Under the pieces are notes generated by a model, which made no database searches, was not told where the DNA came from, and was given only the letters and a program-made list of their open reading frames with translations. Both the position numbers and the translations under genes were made by a program. This document shows, piece after piece, positions 12,412-25,584 of a stretch of 64,000 nt of DNA (positions within the stretch are counted from its first letter, which is position 1; the number at the start of each line of letters is the position of its first letter). The DNA comes from Chaenocephalus aceratus. Taxonomy: Eukaryota; Chordata; Actinopteri; Perciformes; Channichthyidae. The DNA lies in assembly GCA_023974075.1 (NCBI GenBank), contig CM043800.1, positions 13,124,788-13,188,787 of the forward strand, in the 5' to 3' direction.

Positions 12412-14252
12412 ATTCTTGCTACAAAATGTTTTGTCCCTGTGTCCACCTAAAGTGAATCCAGACATCATGACACAATTCCGTCTGATAAATGCTAAAGACC
12501 TGGAAGACATTATTCAGCATCTGAAATCCTCCTCCTGTAGCCTCGATATTATTCCGACAGGATTTTTCAAAACTGTTTTTCCCTGCACGGCCTCAGATAT
12601 ACTACACATAGTAAACAACTCTCTTCAATCAGGTGTATTTCCACAGGCCCTGAAAACTGCAGTAATTAAACCGCTCCTAAAAAAGCATAACTTAGACACA
12701 ACCGTAATGAATAATTACAGGCCAATATCAAACCTTCCTTTTTTAAGCAAATTGATTGAAAAAGTTGTTTTTCAACAGTTGAGTCATTTCATGTTTTTAA
12801 ATGATGGTTTTGATGTGTTTCAGTCGAGCTTTAGACCTAACCACAGTACTGAAACTGCACTTGTAAAGGTCTTAAATGACATTCATTTAAACACAGACAG
12901 TGGCAGAATATGAGTTTTAGTATTATTAGATCTCAGCGCTGCCTTTGATACTGTTGACCGCAACATATTGCTAGACCGTCTAGAAAACTGGGTGGGAGTT
13001 TCAGCAACAGCTCTAAATTGGTTTAGTACCTACTTAAAGGACAGAAAAAACGTTGTCTCATTAGGCAACAACACATCAACTTTGACAAATATGTCATGAG
13101 GGGTTCCTCAAGGCTCCATCTTAGGACCTTTGCTTTTTAATATTTATATGCTACCTCTGGCTGAAATTATTAAAAAGAGCGATCTAAGCTATCATATGCA
13201 GACAACACCCAGATTTATTTTAAAATCACACCAGGAGGCTATTCTCCGATTAGAACACTGAGCAAGTGCATTGAGCATATCACTGACTGGATGACTCAGA
13301 ACTTTCTCCAACTGAACAAACAAAAAACAGAGATCATTGTTTTTGGAGCAAAGAAGGACCAATTAAAAGTAATCGCAGAGCTTCAGTCGGCAGACTACAA
13401 AACCACTAATAAAGCCAGAAATCTAGGTGTAGTGATGGACTCAGACCTGAATTTCAACAGCCACATTACAACAGTCATTAGGTCTGCTTATTATAACCTG
13501 AAGAATATATCGAGGATTAAAAAACTAATGTCACAACAGGACTTAGAAAAGCTTGTCCATGCTTTTATTTTCTGTAGACTCGCCTACTGCAATAGTGTAT
13601 TCACAGGGCTGACAAAAAAATCCATCAGAAAACTGCAGCTGATTCAGAACGCTGCTGCACGTGTCCTCACTAACACTAAAAGAGTGGATCACATCAGTCC
13701 GGTTCTGAAATCTCTACACTGGCTTCCAGTCGGCCAAATAATTGATTTTAAAGTACTATTGCTAGTTTTTAAATCATTACATGGTTTAGGACCAAAGTAT
13801 ATTGTTGAACTCCTACATAATTACGACCCATCAAGGTGCCTCAGGTCTTATGGGACGGGTCTGCTATCGGTTCCGAGAGTAACAACAACACATGGAGAGG
13901 CAGCATTCAGCTGTTATGCCCCGACACTCTGGAACAAACTACACAAATCATGCACGTCCGCAGAAAGGCTTACTATTTTTAAATCGAGACTAAAAACATG
14001 TGTCTTTGCCGCTGCTTTTAATTGAGATGATCATATTTGAACTACAGTATGCCTTTTAAACATGTATTGTATACCTGTGGTGTTTCTTTTTATTATTTTA
14101 TTATCTTTGCTTTGTAATGCCTGTTGTAAAATGCCATTATATAATGTGTTTTACTGTATTTATTCCAAAAAAGTATTTTAATTTGTTTTGTAAAGCACTT
14201 TGAATTGTCGCGTACAGAAAAGTGCTATATAAATTAACTTGCCTTGCCTTAC
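12412..14252 (+). mobile_element. 5'-truncated L2-clade LINE with its 3' tail
   Basis: A non-LTR retrotransposon remnant that begins inside the reverse transcriptase and runs through the C-terminal region to a short 3' UTR. The 3' end (about 14187-14252) has the words AAGCACTTTGAATTG and GTGCTATATAAATTAA followed by TTGCC repeats, the sort of terminus used by L2-type LINEs and their partner SINEs. The 5' edge is approximate. The coding part is described separately and is dead. Confidence 0.85.
12416..14025 (+). pseudogene. L2-type LINE reverse transcriptase, broken
   Basis: Three blocks align in order with a non-LTR RT. Residues NNYRPISNLPFLSKLIEK and FRPNHSTETAL (12700-12870) are fingers/palm motifs; LLDLSAAFDTVDR (about 12920-12961) carries the first catalytic Asp; GVPQGSILGPLLF (13100-13138) is the next motif. 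The C-terminal block, open from 13291 to 14025, has NFLQLNKQKTEI and RLAYCNSVFTGL, then SLHWLPV. Defects: in-frame TGA stops at 12911-12913 and 13097-13099, and a frameshift near 13195 exactly at the catalytic YxDD-type motif, which is lost. The endonuclease domain is missing upstream. Clade L2/CR1 is inferred from the C-terminal motifs and 3' end. Confidence 0.88.
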
Positions 14253-14259
14253 ATGACTA

Positions 14260-16630
14260 TCCTGACTCAAACCATTTGACGAGAACGATATTATTGAGTT
14301 CTCTATAATAAAAAAATAAAGAAATCTGTCAAATGTATCTCTTAATTTATTTAATGTTGGCAAAGAATTCTGCTGAAAGTACAAGTGTAGGGGAAGTGTA
14401 CACAGTCTGTTATTGTAACTGTACCAAAAGGGTACAAAAATAACTACACGAATGAATAGTGAAAAGGCAACCAGACGAACTGATGAAATAAAAAAACATC
14501 AATACAATGTCAACTAAAACAAAATCGGTAAAACGCACACTGTGTTAGAAGAATGTTTTAAGGGTCAACGATGAAAACATAAATGTTCCCGTCCAGCCAA
14601 TGTCTAGCCTCTCAAACAGGGCAAAGGCACGTCGATGTCCCTCAGCTTCAGTGTTTCTTGCCTTTGACTTTGAGTCTTTGTGTCTGACTATAGATTGGCT
14701 TGTCATGAGTACAGCTCTCGAGCCACTGCAAACATAAGGCTGTGCAAATATTTTGAGAAAGAACTGAGGCTGGTTTGACTGGCTAGTGGATGTGTAGTGT
14801 AGAATGTTTATCATTCAGTGTGGTGATTTATTTTCTACCATTTGTGTAGCTGTAACAGCACAATTAATTATATTTTAATCACACTTTTTCTAAATTTCGA
14901 AGTAAATGTTTTTCTTTTTTTCCTTCATTTTGTTCATACAGTGTTAGTGTCAAAGAAAAAGAAAAGTGCAAATGTGTCTTAGGGTGGTGCGTAAATCAGA
15001 GCTCGGGCCTTGCATCTGTGAGCAAGGAAACAAAGGTTTGTTTGTGTGCCTCAATCACTCTTGCTCATGAAAGCAGACACTTACTTGAAAAAAAATCCTT
15101 CTCTTTCTTTTTTTTTTCAGGGAAACACTCTAAACCAACATCCTGGGTATAAATTTGCAAAATGCAATACAGGCCTGATTGTGTGTTGAGTGGATGCGGG
15201 GTGCATACGAATAGACCCCGTACCCCTTCCTCCTCCAAATAGTACGACTCATTCCCCCACCGACCCCGACCCCGCTCTGTTGTCATGCGGCCAAGTAAGC
15301 AATGTGGAGGGAAACAAAAAACTGTAGTTTTCGTGTTTTTCATGGTAACAGTAGGGTATTTTGAGGTCTTCTTTTTAACCTGTACAAACAAAATTCAGCA
15401 AATTTTGCTAAAGTTATTATATAAAAGGACAAGGGAATTTTTCCCTCCGTGTGTGTGTTTACAGTTAAAAGTATAATATTCAAAACATGCACATCTTAGT
15501 TTTTTACATTTTAAGCTGTTTCAATAGAATTCCAGACCCTTAAATGATTTAAAAATCTATAATGTAGTCTCCAATATTCTTTACCTACTTCTCTGGCATT
15601 CCCGAGAGTATGGCAGTCTACAGTATCATAGTGAAGGCTGAGGCAGGGAGATTCTGAATGGGAAGGCTGGGAACAAGTGAAGCTTTGGCACTGACACCGG
15701 GTCAGCTCCAAGCCCCCTCACAGCCCCAGCCCTCAGCACCAGGTGTTCCCTGCATTCAAATGATACTCTTATTCATAGATTGCTCCAATCGGAGTATTAC
15801 AACTCAAAATTTGCAACTGAATGCTGATATAATCCTGGAAATATATGTCTCCATTAAAAAGTAGCCCATTTAGAAGAACAAGGCAGTCTTTGTGAGGGGG
15901 GCTTTATGTATATTTATCAAGGCGCTAAAAGGGAACCAGGGGTGGGGGTTAAGGAGAAGGGGACTGGGGGGGTGTAGGAGGGCAGACTTTCCAACTGTTT
16001 ACATGTTAATTTCAAACTTAACAGCCCCTGTCCTGGAACTATTTCTACAACGAATGCAAATCCTTTTTTTCTCCTTTTGTTATCGTCTGTTTTGAAGACA
16101 CTTGACTGTTGATGGAAAAATGCAAATTAATGTGTGCATGGAAAGTTTTGTGACCAAATTATACAGCTGGATGTGAGCGACAGGTTGAATTTAGTTGATG
16201 GAGTCTGTTCCACCAAGGGAAACTGAATGCCATCTTCTGCTTTGACTACAACAGGTGTCAACCACAGTAACAACCTCTAGCAGGGTTTTTTGCATGCCGG
16301 ATATACATTTAACACATATTCCTCACAGTTACACTTAAGGTAAAAGTGATATAATAAATATGACAGTATTTAATTCCAGCCAATGTTAAATTGCTGGTAT
16401 TGCAAACCAATCTGTCATTTGGCTATGCAAGTGTTAGCACTTTTACCTACAAAGAGTAATGCACATTAGTGTGACTTTACTTTTAGCTGGAATTTACAGG
16501 GCTGCCTCGATGGAAGTCAGACATGGTACACAGAGTCTGAAAACACTTTCAACTATAACGCTTGTAAATCATTTTCATACTAATCTTACTCGAGCTAAAT
16601 ACGTCACCTAGCAATCTGATTTATAATAGC
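14260..16630. other. Intergenic DNA, no gene seen
   Basis: No recognisable gene, transposon end or structured RNA. G-rich patches occur near 15890-15970. The frames of 60-110 codons here lack family features and splice context. Confidence 0.5.
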
Positions 16631-16637
16631 CTATATC

Positions 16638-16935
16638 CAGGGGCGCCGTTTGCCGGCAGGCAACTGCTTGGGGCTCCGGACCAGAAGGGGGCCCCCCAAA
16701 GAAGGTTGATTACATTGGTCCACAGCAACGACAACATGAAACCCCCTTTAATTTATGTCGGGAAACCCCCTTAAGGGCCCCTTGCATAGCGCGCCGTCAA
16801 TGCTGATTCAGAATTTCTGTTTCGTAATCTCCGCTCCGCCGGGAGGGGGAGTTGGGGGGCATGTACATTTACATTTCGTCACTAGTACATGTACTACGTA
16901 ATGACAATAAAGTTGAATCTGAATCTGAATGTCTC
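16638..16935 (+). repeat. Retroposon-like repeat with AATCTG-type tail
   Basis: Starts with CAGGGGCGCC, contains CCGGACCAGAAGGGGGCCCC and other G/C runs unlike the AT-rich surroundings, and ends in ATGACAATAAAGTTGAATCTGAATCTGAA, here given as two pieces: GACAATAAAGTTG then a short GAATCT repeat. An AATAAA followed by a short tandem tail is typical of a retroposed 3' end. Family not identified; it may be two fused repeats. Confidence 0.4.
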
Positions 16936-16963
16936 AGATTTTCTTGCAGAGCCACTGCCTATA

Positions 16964-17488
16964 CAACCCAGTCTCACGGCATTTCGTGTTCACCAACACG
17001 ATTTTTAATCTATTGATTCGTGTTTAACAACACGATTTGCCCCTTTTTTTTCGTGTTGCACAGCACGATTTGAAAAGCAATGTATTTCTACTGGTAATGT
17101 GTTTCGTGCCTGCAGGCTGAAGCACGTATTTTTCTCCGGTCGGGTCGTGGAAGACCGGAAGCTGTGTGGTTCATAAAAACATGTTCTTACTCAATATCAA
17201 GCCACAATTATTGCTTTTATTTTAAATCGTATAATTTCGGACTTTTGTTGCCATCTGTGAGGAAAATAAATGGGGCTCAGAGCCTCAGGATACTGAAATC
17301 TGTATTTTTAAATCTTTTTTTCCTTCTAATTTGTTATTCTTTTCAAAATAACACACTGTTATTTACTCACCAATAACACACAATTATCCTTGCTTTTATC
17401 TATTGGTTTAATTCCATAATCTCGGGCTTTTTTGGTGTCCGTCAGGAACTGAATTTCAAAATAAAAATAACCGGAAACAGACGTAGGC
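16964..17488 (+). repeat. Left inverted arm of the foldback element
   Basis: Pairs with 19399-19922. The outer 110 bp hold three hairpins in a row, each with a TCGTG-type stem: TCGTGTT-CACC-AACACGA, TCGTGTT-TAAC-AACACGA and a third with a CGTG/CACG stem, all followed by ATTT. The arm therefore folds on itself locally as well as with its partner. Confidence 0.9.
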
Positions 17489-17885
17489 CTATAAGGGACA
17501 TTTCGAGCATCATTGCGATTGTCAACATTTCTGAGTTTAGGATGGCCGAAGACACTACACTACCCATAATCCCCAGCTATCGTTTAGGACTACAGTCCCG
17601 TAAGGTTACGCAGAGCGTCCAACACCTTTGTGAAATGGAACGAAAACACGCCAGACTATCCAAAACTGGAATCGAACACCCCCCCAGAACTACACATGCT
17701 GGCTATTGTGTTTCGCAAAATGTTCTATGGGACGTCTCTACTGAACGTTTTCGTTTTTCCCACAATTAGAAGTTGCCATTATTAAACACATTGGTGTTAT
17801 CAAATGTAAAACATATAATTAATAAATGGGTGAAAATCACTTGTGTCCATAATGCGCAGCATTAATATATACCCACATGACAGCT

Positions 17886-18005
17886 CATTGTTACTTTGTA
17901 ATTCTACTCCACTACAATTCAGAGGTTAACCTGGTATTTTTACTCCACTGCATTTATTTGAGTTACTTTGCAGATTCTGATTAATTATGTGAAATATAAA
18001 CAACC
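17886..18005 (+). repeat. Fragment of the common fish hAT MITE
   Basis: Words such as TTCTACTCCACTACAATTCAG and TTTTTACTCCACTGCATTT match, in composition and order, the ACTCCACTACATTT segment typical of the MITE complete at 37143-37650 (where it is read in the other orientation). No termini are present. It lies in the interior of the foldback element, so it was either captured by it or inserted and then trimmed. Confidence 0.5.
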
Positions 18006-19398
18006 CTTAAATCAGACTTTAGTTACACCTGAGTAAAATTCAGGTAAGGTGATTGTCAAGTGCCAACAATCAGGAGAGATAGTTGATAGTTGGTGCTTGA
18101 GAAGACTAAACATGTATCTGCAATTGACATGAATGGAAACAAGTAATAAAGTATATTCATTACTCGTTATTCTCAACTAATAGTTAATTAAAGACTGTAT
18201 ATTATGGCTATTTTGCACATCCCTTTCAAGATTTTCAAAGGTTTATTGACATATCATATATAACTACGGTGTAGTTATGCAATGAATGAAAAACTTGGGT
18301 CACAGGTTCCTCAACAGTGCATTACAAGACATCTATCAATATGTGTGTACCTCCACCATTAAACTGTCATATTCTGCACATTTCTTATTCTATCTACATA
18401 CATAAGAGTATAATTAATGTGTATAATATCAGTTAAAATAAGTGCTTCAACATAGTTAACATTGCAGGAAAGCAATATATTAGACGTTAATTACTTTGTC
18501 AGGCTTAATATTTAATATTTAATGTTTAAATAAAGGTTAATCCGTTTTTCTGTTTTGCACCTCCTCCTATCTTTGTACATCCTGCACTAAACTGTTTTAT
18601 TGTAGAGATCACTTATAGTATCTTCTTGATTTTTTATATTCTATATTTCTATATTTATACTTTCCCCCTATGAAAGTATGTACTCTTAATATTTTTTTAA
18701 TTAAATATAACACATAAAAACAATAATTCAATAACGTGCTTTAACCACTAGGAGGTGTACACAAGGTGCACACAGCCATAATAACTGTGTATTATTAGTG
18801 TGTATGTACAACATCTGAAGATGTATAGTTGTATGCATGCTTTCACATCATGTTACAACATAGCTATACTATTTCAGACTCAGTATTTACATTCTTAAAT
18901 TCAAAGAAAATCAGTAATATCTTTAAAAACTACAGTCCTTTTCTATCAGCTGTGCACCGTTATGGTGTAAATATAACCTATCTATGAATTAGATCAAATG
19001 TAAAAGTCAGCCGAATTAGTGTTGATACTGCAAGGAGACGTATTGTGTGAAGAGAAATTGAAGATGTTGTTTAATTGTTGATATATTTATGATCCACGTC
19101 AAGTATTCAGTTTCGGCGGCATTTCTTCCAGTTTTTCCAAAGGTCTTCTCATCAGGGCTCTCTAAATAAAGAACTACGGCAGATCTGTAATATGTAATGC
19201 AGCCGAACCGTGTATTACAATGCCGTTATGTGATGACTTTCAAAGAGAAAAGCAAGAGCACTCGGAATTAAGTATTATTTTATTCTTTTAAAATGTTTTC
19301 CGGATTTCATATAATATAAACACCAAATCCCAGCATGCATTGCGGCTAACACATCCAATCAGCGAGCTTAAAACCATAGCTGAGGATCTTGGGTAAAT

Positions 19399-19922
19399 GC
19401 CTACGTCTGTTTCCGATTATTTTTATTTTGAAATTCAGTTCCTGACGGACACCAAAAAAGCCAGAGATTATGGAATTAAACCAATAGATAAAAGCAAGGA
19501 TAATTGTGTGTTATTGGTGAGTAAATAACAGTGTGTTATTTTGAAAAGAATAACAAATTAGAAGGAACAAAATATTTAAAAATACAGATTTCAGTATTCT
19601 GAGGCTCTGAGCCCCATTTATTTTCCTCACAGACGGCAACAAAAGTCCGAAATTATACGATTTAAAATAAAAGCAATAATTGTGGCTTGATATTGAGTAA
19701 GAACATGTTTTTATGAACCACACAGCTTCCGGTCTCCCACGACCCGACCGGAGAAAAAGACGTGCTTCAGCCTGCAGGCACGAAACACGTTACCAGTAGA
19801 AATACATTGCTTTTCAAATCGTGCTGTGCAACACGAAAAAAAGGGGCAAATCGTGTTGGTGAACACGAATCAATAGATTAAAAATCGTGTTGGTGAACAC
19901 GAAATGTCGTGAGACTGGGTTG
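19399..19922 (-). repeat. Right inverted arm of the foldback element
   Basis: Mirror image of the left arm, with the three TCGTG hairpins in reverse order near 19815-19905. It differs from the left arm by scattered substitutions and small indels (for example a shorter T-run), so it is not a very recent insertion. Confidence 0.9.
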
Positions 19923-19929
19923 GCCTATA

Positions 19930-22755
19930 TCATGATCATTTCATAAACTTAAACAAGTTGTTTTGTTGCCTAAACATGTTGTGAGACATTGGCTCGAAGT
20001 TTCAGTAAATCATTTATTTTTTTCGTCTGACTCCTAGCTAACTTGTCCATTCCCATTAGCCAGCAATCTTACCGAGCCCTTAATGGGAGGGGGGGACACA
20101 GCTTATCATTTTCTCCATAAATTGTCCTAGCTCTCCTCCTTGGTCTCTTCGGTTTACCCTGCATCCTCTGTGTCCTTCTCCAGATTTCCGTGGGTATAGT
20201 CGTTGTTCCGACCACCATGCTAGCCAGCTTTAGCGTGATCAGCTGACCCCGGTGTAAACAAGGCAGCCATGCTGTGCAACAGCAGCAAATCAACAGCAAA
20301 AAAACCTACCAAAATCTCTCTCTACAAAAATGTTAAGCGAGGGCAAAGCTTAATACATTACTGAAAGAAGTTACTTAAAAATAAGAAGTAGCCTATGATC
20401 CAACAAGAAAGTTAAAAGTAGAACACATTACAATTCTAGCAAGAGAAACTGCAACAGGCTGCATACATGGTTGGCACATGCGCACTAAATTATATATAAA
20501 TAATAACTATACAATAAATGACTCAAAAATACTTCAGAGCATAAACAGTGGGAAACATGTTTTCCTCTCCTGTTATTATACCTTACTAAGATTTGTTAAA
20601 TATATTCAATATTGAAATACAAGAATGTTATTAAAGCCAACATGACAGAGAAAGAAAGAATGTGGTCAGCTAAAATGACATGGTAACTGGTAAAGAGTCC
20701 ACAGAGAAGGAATGTGTCTAATGAAATGTAACAATACCCCCCCCCCCCCACCCTCTCCTCTCCGTGAGTGAATGAGTGTGTATGTTTTATGGTTGGAGTA
20801 GCACAGTTCAACTGCAGCTTTGTTTGGACGAGTTTTGGATGTTTGGCTCATTATGTTTCAGTTTCTCTGATTGTTTTTAGGAGGGTTTGATGGATTTAAA
20901 AAAAAGTAATCACTTGAGTACTATCCTTTCAAGGGCTTTTATGCCGTGTCTATAAGTGAAGGACATCTTTTCAACAAGAGTGCATATTTTTGGCCTTCCC
21001 CCTCACTTGATTTTTTTATTTATTTTTATTTTTGAAGACAAGGTCTCTCGGATTGAATAGCATACCAATTAATTATTCAATCACTGTCAGAGTCACAAAC
21101 CTTGTGATGTGAGTTAAATGTAAACCAGAGTGCAATACTGCCATGGTAAAGCAATTTGTATAAAAGGTCTGTTTTGATTAAGAGTATTCTGAATGTTTCT
21201 TTGGCTATGACATTTAAATATAAATAGTAAAAATATATACTTGTGAGTCACTACTAAGTAACAGGAAACAAATCAGGGACACTGATCATTTGTATTAATT
21301 GTTAAAAAAGTTCATGCTTTTGTTTCTGATTGAGGACTATATAGAAGTTACAACCCAGAATGAACAACCTAACTATTCTGTATTCATCATTACTACATTA
21401 TACTGAGTAGTCAGAAAGTAGACCAGAATGACATGATTACCTGACCAGTACTTACCCATATGTGCCACATTAAAGCCCTTTAAAAAGTTAACTAGCTAAC
21501 ATGCAGTAGTGTACTGGCCATCTGCAGTAATGTACTGGTCATATGACATATGAGGAAGTCTTGGCTAAGTTGTTTTGAGTGTCCAACCCCAGCAAGATAT
21601 TTCATCTCATTATCCAATTTGTATCAAAAACATTTAGAAAGTCTTGGAAAACCACATGATTAAGATGCCATCGGGCTAAACCAGAGTTATTTACATTAAT
21701 AACACAAAATGTGACAAACCTTTGCATATGATTTATTGTGTGATTAGTTTTGCATAAGGACATAATGTTATTATGTTATGTACCATAAATCTTATACACA
21801 GCACTTTTTTTCTAGCTTTTATTTGAACATCATGCTCGGCAAACTTTCAATGCTAATTTTGAAAATCTATTGAGAAAGTTATGTCAGGGGATACAACTTT
21901 TTTTCAGTTTTCCAGTTAGTTAGCACATGAATGACTGAAATAATAAACTTTAACATGCGCATATGTGATGAAAATCCACCGTAGATCAGTGACTGGTTTT
22001 GTTGGTCTCTCCACACAAACCATGCATAAATCAGTCATCACGGCTGCCTCTTTCTCTCCCTGTTTGATTATGATGCTAATATCATCACTCTAAACAAAGA
22101 AACAATCCCAATGACAGAAATGAGAGACATAACGCTCTCGTTTACAAAAGAGGAAAAGTATAGAGGTATTATGCGGGCTACAAGACTGTGTAGCAGAGGG
22201 CGATGCCTACAAAGAGGTTGCATCGGCCTGCTAACGTGATCACCTGAATTATGCAAAATCCATTGTGTTCAAATATTATAAATTGATGCGTGAACATCCC
22301 ACCCCCTTCCAACATGGGCCGAAAATTATTATTTATGTGGCTGCAGAGCTGCAGAGAGACAATTAGTCATATTCGTATGTGGAAATTAATTGAGAGATGC
22401 GGGAGATAAAGAGGGAGAACAAAGACAGCTTTTTGTCACTTCTTTCCGTCTGACAGGGATAATTAGATATATGAAATTGAAATTCCTCACCAGGGGGTCC
22501 TGTTGACAACACTATTTTCTGTTTCATTCCGCTCCCCTCTTTCTTTTGTGTTCCTGTTTATGCTAATTTGGACCCAGTGTTTTTCTCTGACCGCTAAAAG
22601 CAGCTTCTAGTTCCATTCACTGCAGTTCAAGGAGCAGCTCGCCAGCCTATTCAACTGTCTGTGACACAATATGTAATACTTGTGTTGCTGCGTTATAATT
22701 ATCATATCATATTTAAATATTATGTAAAGTAGAATTTAGAAATGTAATATTGATG
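19930..22755. other. Intergenic DNA, no gene seen
   Basis: A poly-C run at about 20738-20750 and AT-rich sequence. A 76-codon minus-strand frame at 20069-20299 has an Arg/Lys-rich stretch but no family signature. The part at 22270-22500 is low in repeats and carries several TAATTA-type cores, so it is a weak candidate for a conserved non-coding element. Confidence 0.45.
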
Positions 22756-22759
22756 TATT

Positions 22760-23040
22760 ATGTGCGCAGCTCCACTTGCTTGGAACAGCCGACAGTCCAA
22801 ATTGAAATTGAGCAATTTTATTTCTCTGAATGTTTTTAAGGCACGTCTGCACGAGATGTTTTCTGACACTATGGGTGTTTGTAAGTGTTGGTGAATATGT
22901 AAATATGATGTCCTCTATTGTTTGTTTTTATGTTGTTTTTATGTTTCATGTGGAACTAAATTGATGCAGGTCTCCCTTGTAAAAGAGATCCATGATCTCA
23001 AGGGACCTATCTGTCTAAATAAAGGTTTGAAATTAAATTA
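22760..23040 (+). pseudogene. LINE 3' end: RT-ORF C-terminus and 3' UTR
   Basis: The frame from 22760 to the TGA at 22892-22894 reads APLAWNSRQSKLKLSNFISL and then FKARLHEMFSD, the usual last lines of a fish non-LTR retrotransposon polyprotein (AP-x-WN followed by a FK-x-x-L helix). Downstream is a short 3' UTR ending in GTCTAAATAAAGGTTTG with A/T-rich tandem tails (about 23015-23040). Everything upstream of the last 44 codons is missing, a normal result of incomplete reverse transcription. I cannot name the clade with confidence (Rex1/L2-like). Confidence 0.65.
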
Positions 23041-25535
23041 AATGAAATGATGATTTTTTTGCCTTAGTTATCGTACATAGGAGCTTCAAAGTGTTTAATA
23101 TTGCATTAATAAGTATGACATCATACATAAATAATCAGATGGATGAATAAAGTAAAACAAATTATGTGAAATAATAAAAAATAATGCTATTTCCTTAATT
23201 TGATTTAAAAACATTTGTGTTATCTTCCTCTAATGTTATTTTCATTTTATGGGAGAGAATCTCTTTTTATGACTCTTCAATCTTCGCCCCCTCAACGTTA
23301 AATGCAGAGGCCACATTTCACTGTGTGTGCTCTGCATGTGTGACCATTAAAGAGGGGTTTCATCCCTCCGATTCTATTCTATTCTATTTAGCCAATCACC
23401 TGCTGCCAATCTGTTGCCAAGCAGGATCACCGACAGCATGTTAGCTAAGCTGCTAGCTCTTGTTAGCTAGAAAACACAGAGAAAAGACATTGTCTCTCTC
23501 TCTCTGTTTGAAATCACAAAATAGGAAACTTAATTACCATTAACCAAAGGCAGCAGTTATCACAAACTGTTTACTCTAATAATCGAACAAAAACACAAGC
23601 TAACAAGCCATTTGTTGCCTTGGTTGTTAGCATTTTTGCTATCCAACATAAGTTAGTTACATATATTGATAAGTTGAGTTGAATCATGTCTGAATGAATT
23701 AACTTCACCATAAGGTGGTTCATATTTAAATATTATTATTCATATGCTCTGTTTAAGACTTTTCTTAAGACTTTTCTCTTTTTTATGTAACAGTGAACTC
23801 TTTAGGCTTCCATAATAATGTAAATGTATAGCAAATTAGTCTTTGAGACAGCTTTGCATCATGTGAACCATTCTTGCAGTATCAAAGAGCAACATCTGAT
23901 AAAAGAACATTGTGGTTTGAGTGGAATTATGGGTTGTGTCACCTTTCACCACAAAACTAGAAGGGGCCTCTCATCGTTTTCTTCTTACATGAGAAACAGC
24001 TGCTGTCATGTTTCTCACAGCTGAGAAAAACAGACTGGCACATTATGAGACATCAACAGAGCTGTATCAACATATTCAATGTATGACTATAACAGCGAAT
24101 GTATCGTGATCTTGCTTTATTTTCTAAAATCAGCTTCCTGTTTTATTTTGAACTTTTCTCAATCTGTGTCTTGACTGTTTTTACTTCCTCTCTTTGTGTG
24201 TTTTCCTGCCTTTCTTGATTGTCTGTTTTGGCCTAATTAGTTTCACCTGTTTCTCAGTAGACCTGCAACCACCTGTCTTCCTGCACACCTGCATCTTATC
24301 TTCTCATTAGATCAACTTGTATTTAAATCCTGCCCTTCTGTTTATTCATTGTTGAAGTTCTGTTTTGACCGGTTCTGTTCAGTTTGGCTCTGTTCTGTTT
24401 CCCTTGAATTGGGATACCTTAAATACATGTTTTTGTGTTAAAAGTGTGCAGTCTCATGCATTTGGATCCTCCCCCAGCTCCAATTATCAGTTTTAAACCA
24501 GTTTTAAACCAGTTTTATTATTTTTTATCATTAAGCTTTTAAATAGGCTGTTATGCTGCACTCGAGAATTTTTTGATGACATGCTTTTTGATGAGTAAAT
24601 GGCTTGTAATTTAATTTTTGAAAAACAAAATACTCTTTCATGAATATCATGAAAACAGCTGTGATGGTTTTATTGCCATTTATATATTATGCATTTCGTT
24701 GCCAGTAACAAATAAAAAAACAAAAAAGACAAGTGATGTCAAATTGCTGTTATGAATCATCCTGGTTTACCAAATGCAGTTTCCTATTTATACTAATAGG
24801 CTTTGATTTTGAAAATGACGGAAATTGTACATATTGTTTCCTTAGTGACTGACATATTTGTGTCCCTCTGTTAGAACCCATATTCCTCACATAGAACAAA
24901 AACAGAAAACAATCATAAGTCAAGATCTTGCCAGATTATGGATTAACTAAGACTGGAAAAACAAAACAAGGAAATGGGGGGGCGGGGCTTGAAGATGTAG
25001 TGTAGTTGTTAGTTGGGGAAGGAAGGCAGGATGGAGATATGAATTGAACCGGAAAGAGCCTTGTGTCTAATGCTTGCCACATTTGCTCTTGAATGAAGGT
25101 CTAATTACCCATCGGTATTCGGTGCCAGCGTTCCCAGGTCCCAGCAGCCCCTGGGCTCGTGTAGGCACTGAGCATCCAGAGCCAGCTGCCTCCCAAACAT
25201 TTGCAGGTATACAGGCCGGGCTAATAGTCCTGCCACAAGGGAGCCAGATGAAAGAGCAGGAAAGTGCAGCCAGAAGCCCTGAAAAGATTTATGTAAAGAC
25301 AGGACAGAGACGTAAGGATGAAGCGCTGGCTAAATCCAACAAAACGTACCTGCTGAATAGTGTCCCACATTAGATCTCAGAGATAAATCTTTATGACCTG
25401 CATCCCATGTTTGCATGAGACATAATAGTATCAAGACGGCAAAAGGTCTGTTTGCTAAAGGAAGTAGATTTCTTTCCATATATCTATATAAAGTTGTTTA
25501 CTGGAATTGTAATCATGTTTAGAGCTATTCTGGAG
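23041..25535. other. Intergenic DNA, no gene seen
   Basis: Mostly featureless AT-rich sequence apart from the LTR-like fragment listed separately. A 99-codon plus frame at 25074-25373 has no family signature or splice context and is not called. Confidence 0.45.
24180..24480 (+). repeat. LTR/UTR-like retroelement fragment
   Basis: Pyrimidine-rich sequence with GGCCTAATTAGTTTCACCTG, a TATTTAAAT that could serve as a TATA box, tandem GTTCTGTTC words, and an ending TGCATTTGGATCCTC. This order resembles LTR/3'-end sequence of fish Gypsy-like elements as I remember them. No second LTR or internal coding region is visible here. Confidence 0.3.
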
Positions 25536-25584
25536 AACTATACGTTACTTACGTAACCCCAGGCCTCAGAGTAACATGAAGTGA

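Larger units (their letters stand above)
16964..19922. mobile_element. Foldback-type DNA element with 525-bp inverted arms
   Basis: The sequence at 16964-17488 recurs as its near-perfect reverse complement at 19399-19922. Ends read CAACCCAGTCTCAC. Direct copies of GCCTATA flank it at 16957-16963 and 19923-19929, a perfect 7-bp target duplication. The 1.9-kb interior has no transposase that I recognise. The same 70-codon open frame appears in both arms (17164-17376 plus, 19511-19723 minus); it is a by-product of the duplication. Within the interior, 17886-18005 resembles the fish hAT MITE also seen at 37143-37650. The superfamily is unclear: long arms suggest Mutator-like elements, but those make 9-bp duplications. 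Confidence 0.85.

Noticed and set aside
17164..19723. Identical 70-codon frames on opposite strands, suggesting a duplicated small gene
   Set aside because: They are the two inverted arms of one foldback element; there is no coding bias or start context beyond the duplication.
25074..25373. A 99-codon plus-strand frame as a possible gene
   Set aside because: No recognisable domain, no splice signals in phase and no neighbouring coding sequence; length is within chance expectation for a GC-richer patch.
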